The translations under genes and the position numbers were made by a program. A stretch of DNA of 64,000 bases from Lamellibrachia satsuma (taxonomy: Eukaryota; Annelida; Polychaeta; Sabellida; Siboglinidae), in contig BSQZ01000029.1 of NCBI GenBank assembly GCA_033239005.1, positions 5,734,501 to 5,798,500 of the forward strand. The letters are read 5' to 3'. Below, piece by piece: positions 58,365 to 64,000 of the stretch. Positions within the stretch are counted from its first letter, which is position 1; each line of letters begins with the position of its first letter. The notes under the pieces were generated by a model. That model saw nothing but the letters and a program-made list of their open reading frames with translations, searched no databases and was not told the origin of the DNA.

Positions 58365-60558
58365 GAATATACATATGAATATTCAACAATAAAATAATTA
58401 TCCTTCAAAATGGGCTACCCCCTCGGCTGTCGAACTATGTTCTCTAAAATTGATGGAAATTGGATGGGTCCACATGTTGTGAAATTGAAAATATGTCAGG
58501 GTAATTGCTCACCGGGTACCAATGTAGTGCACTAAGGGGGGTCAACAAATCTCGTGTTTTCAGCTCTTTCTGAATATCATGTGACCGACTATTGCGCATT
58601 ATAAAACTGTGCGAACAACCGACATTCTAGTTTTACTTTTCGGTGTCTACTGACTTCGACAAACTTACAGCGCGTCAAGTCGGAATGTCCCGAAAATAAA
58701 ACACAAAACTATATGTAGAAAACCATATGATATCATTCTGCTACAGGCATGCAGCTCTTTAGGAAGATATTCACTATATAAATCGATGTTGAATAATTAC
58801 ATTTTTAAATATGTTTTAGGCAGATTCAATGCATTTACAGAAGGACTCTTCCCAGGCTCTACCATCTTGTTTCACCGAGATCACAAATGTCAAACAAAAA
58901 CGGATGTGTTTGAACATAATTTACAGTAGCACCGTCAGGTAAGGCGCAGAACAGCGACAAGCACCTTTGAAAAAAATAGTTCCCCATTCACCCTTGTGCA
59001 CCAAGTACAACCACGAAATATATGTTGCCACGCACGCAATGCTGCAGTAAGTGTCTATGTGTCTCACAATTGCACACAATAGTGACGCCTCTCCGACGAC
59101 GCCTCGCAATACAGTTTTTGTTCCCAACCGCAACGTATTGTCGGACGCCGGGAACAAAAAGACAAAACACGTCCAACGGCACTCTATCAACAGTACGTTG
59201 TCGTGTTATTCGCCCGTGTGTTTTAACACGGCTGGTTCTGCTAACTTGTTGCCATTTTCAATGAGGTGCGACGCCGCTTTATTGTCAAATAAAAATTAGC
59301 TGCAATCTTTCTGACCAAATGAGACGGTTTCCAGGGTACCGAATAATAACTATGTACGTTATATTATTGGAAACGAAGCTGTATTAAAATAAATCATGGG
59401 CTGTTGAATTTCCGTCGAATACCGCAATAACATTTGGATATATAAGTGTACGACATTGTTTTGATTAATGCGGTACGTCGTTCAGTGCAGTAGGGACACG
59501 GCTTGTTTCAAACGAGATGCAAGCCGTCGGTACATGCAGATAGTTAGACTATTGAACTTCAGAAAGAGGTGAAATGGTTTAAGATTTAATGAGGTTTTTC
59601 AAGAGATGTGACATCCAAAGCTAAAAACTCCAGTTGGCAAGTGGACAAGGAAGTCATTAGCTTATCGATAGTCCAACACATTTGTCATCGTATATAGCCT
59701 GTCCTGATAAGCGTACAGTGCTAAGCTGTTATTGCATGTCGTCGTCGATTGCACAATTAGCAACGATTTCCCTTTCCGTGGTTGTCCTACTTACTCAGCG
59801 CACACTCCTAGACTATATTTGACCAACGTACATTACATTACAAACGTTAGCGCAACTCGTGTGTGCACCGCCGGTATCGGGGCGTCATGTTCTGTAACTT
59901 CATGCGCCTTCATATGCCGGCGTTAACTTATTAGTCTTTTGTGAATGTCATCAGTTGTGAACAAAGGAAATAGGTATTTGTTGTAATTTAAAAATAATAC
60001 TAAACATTAAAACATCACCGCAACTCATTAATATACAAATATTTGCATGGAACACTTTTAATTTTACAACCTTTAACCTTAATGAGTTAAGGAAAGTATT
60101 ATTTACTTGATGAATTGCAAGGTATAGTTTATATGTTAACTCCAATTTCAATTTAACAAATATAATAACCTTATATATTAATTTATACTGTCTGTGCGTA
60201 TTTTATTTATATGGACGAAATAATACGGCCCATAACTCCCTATTGTAGTGTTTTACGCATGGCTAGTTCTTGGGGTCTTGGGGTCTGCGCTCGACCACAA
60301 TCGTCCAGGCATGACTTGTCTTTGTTCTGCTCGGCAGTCACGGTTGGGTAGCCACTACCTGAACTGACTTTAAGTTGCACTGATGGGTCGATCAAGCTCG
60401 ACGAACGAAAACACGGGAGAGTTAGTTGTGGAAAGCATTGCCCCAGGCAGGTGGCCTTTTATTGTCCCATGGATGGGACAAGACGGTTTTTGGGGTACTC
60501 TTATTATTTATGCAAATAGGTAGTTTGTCTATTTGCTGAAAATAGCTTTCCAATAGGG
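58365..60558 (+). repeat. Right arm of the ~2.2-kb inverted repeat
   Basis: Inverted partner of 44,643-46,838; the spacer is about 11.5 kb. It includes a reverse-strand CR1 tail (59,582-59,680) and the uninterrupted form of the repeat that the hAT element entered at 3.1 kb (GGTAGCCACTACCTG at 60,347). Ends directly at the RTE-like LINE. Confidence 0.9.
59582..59680 (-). mobile_element. CR1 3' UTR tail in the right arm
   Basis: Reverse complement of the tail at 45,351-45,447, with TTGGCAAGTGGACAAGGAAG and GCTTATCGATAGTCCAAC. Confidence 0.75.
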
Positions 60559-60574
60559 ATACGAACGCATTTAT

Positions 60575-62636
60575 CCATCATGAAATGCTTAAGAAACAAT
60601 GGCAAGACTTTGAGGATGCATACAAAGAAACAGCTCAAGAAGTACTGGGGTACAAAAAGGAAGGGCAAAATCCATGGGTCAGCAAGGAGTCGTGGGAGTT
60701 AGTAGAAGAGAGAAAACGACTGAAGTACAACATCGAGCAGATAAAGTCAGATAGGATTAAGCAGAATCACATGGATAAATATAGGTGTAAAGACAAAGAA
60801 GTGAAGAAGAGCATGAGACAAGACAAGAGGAAGTGGGTTGACCACCTTGCCATAGAAGCAGAGGAAGCAGCACATAATGGAAGAATGAAAGACGTGTATG
60901 ATATTACAAAAACCCTCCGTAATGACAAACGTAAGACAACAAATGCAGTGAAAGACAAAGGTGGAAACTTAATAACGGAAGGATTGGCCAGAAGGAAGCG
61001 ATGGAAAGAACACTTTGAGGAAATCCTTAATATACCTATACCTGATGACCCTATAACAGATGTGGAGATAGATCCGATCATAAACGAAATCAGCACTGAC
61101 CCAATAACAAAGGCAGAAATTAGAAAAGCGCTAAGAAGATGAAAAATGGGAAGGCAGGGTGAAAGGACGAAATTACAGCAGAATTATTAAAAGCAGACAT
61201 GAATACAACAGAGAAATGGCTTGTCAAATTATTCAGAAAATTTTGGGAACAAGAGAAAGTGCCAAAAACATGGAAGCAGGGACTGATCGTTAAAATACCG
61301 AAGAAAGGTGACCTGACAGAGTGCGGGAATTGGAGAGGAATTACTTTGACATCTGTTCCTAGTAAAGTATTCGGAAGAGTACTCATTGGCAGAATAAGAG
61401 ATGGAGTTAACAGCAAGTTGAGAGACGAACAAACAGGTTTCAGAAGTGGAGAGGCACAGTAGAACAGATATTTATTTTACGAAATATTATAGAACAGGTA
61501 GTGGAATGACAGGCAACTCTATACATCACATTTGTGGATTTTGAAAAAAGCATTTGACTCAGTGCACCGAGAGAGTCTATGGAAAATTATGGAGAGCTAT
61601 GAAATTCCATGCAAGATAATCGACATGGTACAGATGTTATACGAACATAGTGAATGTGCTGTGTTAGACGAAAGTGAGGAATCTGAGTGGTTCAAGGTCA
61701 AAACTGGAATTAAACAAGGAGATGTAATGTCTGGATTTATCTTCTGGATAGTAGTGGACTGGATAATGAGAAACACAACAGCAGGAAACAAAACAGGAAT
61801 AAGATGGAACTTCACGTCAAAACTAGAGGACCTGGACTTTGCCGACGACATATCACTCATGTTATCGTGCTACACACACATGCAAACAAAGACAAGCCAA
61901 CTGAATCAATTTGCAGCAAGGACAGGATTAAGAATAAATAAAAAGAAAACTCAAATATTGAGGATAAACAGCAAGTGCGAAAACAGAATACTAATCGATG
62001 ATCAAGAGCTAAAGGAAGTGGACAAGTATAACTACCTTGGTGCGAACGTTAGTAATTAAGGAGGACGCAACGATGACATTGTTAACAGAATTTGTAAAGC
62101 GAGGGTATCCTTCATGAAACTAAAGCAGATATGGAGTTCAAATATATACACATTGAGATCGAAATTGAGGCTTTTTAACACACTTGTTAAACCAGTGTTG
62201 TTGTATGGAAGTGAAACATGGAAAATTAACGAAGGAGACAACAGAAAGTTAGGTACATTTTTTTTCAAGTGTTTAAGACGAATCCTACAAATTCGATGGC
62301 CATACGTTGTATCAAATCGAGATATTCTAGCAAAAACAAAATTGAAGACAATCAGCACTAAGGTCAAGTTAAGAAGATGGAAGTGGGTAGGACATATCCT
62401 ACGAATGGATAAGAACAGCAATTGTGAGATTGCACTGACCTGGACACCTGAAGGTAGAAGAAAGGTTGGGCGACCAAAGATAACGTGGCGATCAACTATT
62501 GAAAATGAAAGACGTATGCTGGGGTGGCATAGCTGGAACGAAGCCAGATGTGTAGCAGCTGACAGAGCGAACTGGAGGAGATACACTTCGGCCTTATGGG
62601 CCACTGGGCCCGAAGAGGATAGGTGAGGTAGGTGAA
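60575..62636 (+). mobile_element. RTE-like LINE, RT nearly complete, inactive
   Basis: APE endonuclease missing. The 185-codon start segment (TAQEVLGYKKEGQNPWVSKE, KWVDHLAIEAEEAAHNGRM) leads into the RT. A frameshift and a TGA near 61,140-61,162 and another frameshift at about 61,455 interrupt it. Motifs: VKIPKKGDLTECGNWRGITL, FVDFEK with a shift before AFDSVHRES, GIKQGDVMSGFIFWIVVDW and LEDLDFADDISLML with both catalytic Asp residues. After a stop at 62,059: LLYGSETWKINEGDNRKL, CLRRILQIRWPYVVSNRDIL, WVGHILRMD and GRRKVGRPKITWRS, then a GGTGAGGTAGG-like 3' end. Likely RTE superfamily. Confidence 0.88.
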
Positions 62637-62814
62637 ATGCTTAATGTTCATTTTGTTCGTTGAGGCATGCTATATATATACACATTAAGATACAATTGTA
62701 GCCCGTTAACCAAATAGTTTGGTTGGTATTGTGACATCTATTGACATCTCTCCTGGTCTTTCCGAGCCATTTTGCCCCTTTCGGTGGGTGCAGGACAAAC
62801 CATCCACCTACCGT

Positions 62815-63166
62815 ATAAATCAAGATTTAACAAGATTTATCAAGATTGCCATCCCAAACAACAAGTTCCAGATGGCAAAGTGGACAAGGAAGTCATTGGC
62901 TTATCGAGAGTCCAACAATTTTCTCATCTATGTGTAGCCCGCCCTTATCAAATATCTGTCAATTCTATTTTTAAACATATTCACACTACTAGCATTAACA
63001 CAATAATTTGGCAGTTTGTTCCATTCATTTATCACCCTCTGTGAGAAAGAGTACTTTCTTATGTCCAACCTACACTGCTCCTCAACTAATGCTACTTTGT
63101 ATCCTCTTAGTCTCCTGGACTCTAGTGTTGTCAAACCACATTGTAATACGCGACTTTCGCAAGTGC
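62815..63166 (-). mobile_element. CR1 LINE 3' end, copy F
   Basis: The minus strand reads LTTLESRRLRG directly joined to YKVALVEEQCRLDIRKYSFS, then WNKLPNYCVNASSVNMFKNR, IDRYLIRAGYT and a stop. About 30 codons found in copy D between these parts (IEVFKIVNGYDDVDR region) are deleted. The 3' UTR ends with AATCTTGATA/AATCTTGTTA repeats. Confidence 0.9.
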
Positions 63167-63212
63167 ATTTTCTTCATAACAAATAAATGCATTTTCTTCA
63201 TAACAAATAAGA
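63165..63212 (+). repeat. 24-bp direct repeat, two units
   Basis: Two adjacent copies of TGCATTTTCTTCATAACAAA plus TAAR. Confidence 0.93.
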
Positions 63213-63326
63213 TACAACTTCGTTAAGTGTTTTGCTACTGTTACATTAGATCTTTAGATTACATTGTTTTTACTTATACTTCTGGTCATTTCGAGCCATT
63301 TTGCACTTCTCTGCGAGCCATTTAGC

Positions 63327-63436
<110 letters not shown>

Positions 63437-64000
63437 ACGTAGTGGTTTCGTGGACATAAATCCCCCACCCTGTAAAGGCGCGAGTACCTTTTTTGTCGAA
63501 GCTGGCGGACAGTTGCTGTGTTCAAATCAATACCAGCACCAGCAGAGATGACAAATGGCTGAAAATGACCAGGAGTAAAGTCAATGGATGTCACCACAGC
63601 AAGAAAACCAATGTAATCCCCTACTTTCTGATCCATCCATGAAAACGACCAGCTAGAGCCTTCAAATTTATAGTCATATATTTGACATTCATATAACATG
63701 TCACATGATCAAACATTTATCTTACTTCCATATAATGATAACAAATTACATAAACTAGCTATATCTTCTACACCTAGTTCCGAGGAGCTAGGCATAGGAG
63801 ATGGGTCGTTTTTGTTTTTGTACATTTCACAAAAATGTCTTTATATGGAAGTAAGAGTAATGTTTTGACCACGTCACATGTGTATGCGTATGGTATCAGG
63901 AGACGTTTGGCGGTTCTGTGTGTCCGTTTTCATGGTTCGGTCAGAAAATATATAAATTCGAAGTCAAAGTCTACTGGCATCGCTAAACTGCTCCGAAAGA
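63437..64000. other. No recognisable gene
   Basis: Holds a GACCAGGAGTAAAGTCAATG piece of the 2.56/8.1-kb repeat family near 63,570, and at its end a segment inverted relative to 50,757-50,822. No coding frame of note. Confidence 0.4.

Larger units (their letters stand above)
51298..59240 (+). repeat. Segmental duplication block B
   Basis: Direct paralogue of block A, with the anchors listed there. Specific to B are the Penelope end, the protein relic at 54.05-55.16 kb and the MITE-like segment at 57.3-57.9 kb. B also keeps two sections (about 58,560-58,675 and 58,955-59,030) missing from block A and its tandem copy but present in the left inverted arm. So B and the left arm are closer relatives. 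Confidence 0.78.

Overview
The window looks like repeat-dense, AT-rich nuclear DNA of an invertebrate animal, probably marine. It carries several non-LTR retrotransposon clades side by side (many CR1 pieces whose first ORF has a zinc finger and an SGNH-esterase fold, RTE-type, L1/Tx1-like and L2/CR1-like fragments), a Gypsy-type LTR element, a Penelope-like end, hAT-type DNA transposons, very long (AT)n and (GT)n arrays, and candidate exons with normal GT/AG splice sites. This mixture is common in molluscs, other lophotrochozoans, cnidarians and amphioxus. I cannot name the species. There is no prokaryotic operon, CRISPR array or rRNA.

Layout. 1-2.4 kb: decayed LINE ends. 3.1-4.35 kb: a GGGCC-rich hAT-type element with an exact 8-bp target duplication, inserted in a dispersed repeat whose uninterrupted copies lie near 44.9 and 60.35 kb. 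4.5-6.3 kb: an internally deleted LINE. 6.5-10 kb: tandem repeats and an RTE 3' end. 10.9-21.0 kb: CR1 copies, including two joined head-to-head at 18,875. 21.05-23.6 kb: a Gypsy element reading leftwards with one well-defined LTR. 25.7-29.1 kb: another CR1 copy followed by a Gypsy integrase tail. 29.4 kb: a terminal exon of the aromatic-L-amino-acid decarboxylase family. 30.5-31.3 kb: microsatellites and a perfect palindrome. 32.6 kb: a signal-peptide exon.

From 31.5 to 60.6 kb the window is a mosaic of segmental duplications. Block A (31.5-40.2 kb) and block B (51.3-59.2 kb) are old direct copies. Part of block A is repeated in tandem (40.6-44.0 kb). The far end of block B (58.4-60.6 kb) has an inverted partner at 44.6-46.8 kb. 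Between the inverted arms lie two exons of a SWIM zinc-finger protein with a foldback element in their intron, a LINE fragment, a MITE, a Penelope-like end and a decayed multi-frame protein relic. 60.6-62.6 kb is a nearly complete but dead RTE-like LINE, and the window ends in a CR1 3' end and GT/GCGT arrays.

Almost every long open frame is either a transposon relic or a translated simple repeat. The only non-transposon coding candidates are the decarboxylase exon, the signal-peptide exon and the SWIM exons, and none is a complete gene. I did not find a convincing new biological system. The most informative features are structural: the hAT insertion with paralogous empty sites, the duplication mosaic with inverted arms, microsatellites that changed motif or arose inside transposon genes, and a foldback element inside a coherent intron.
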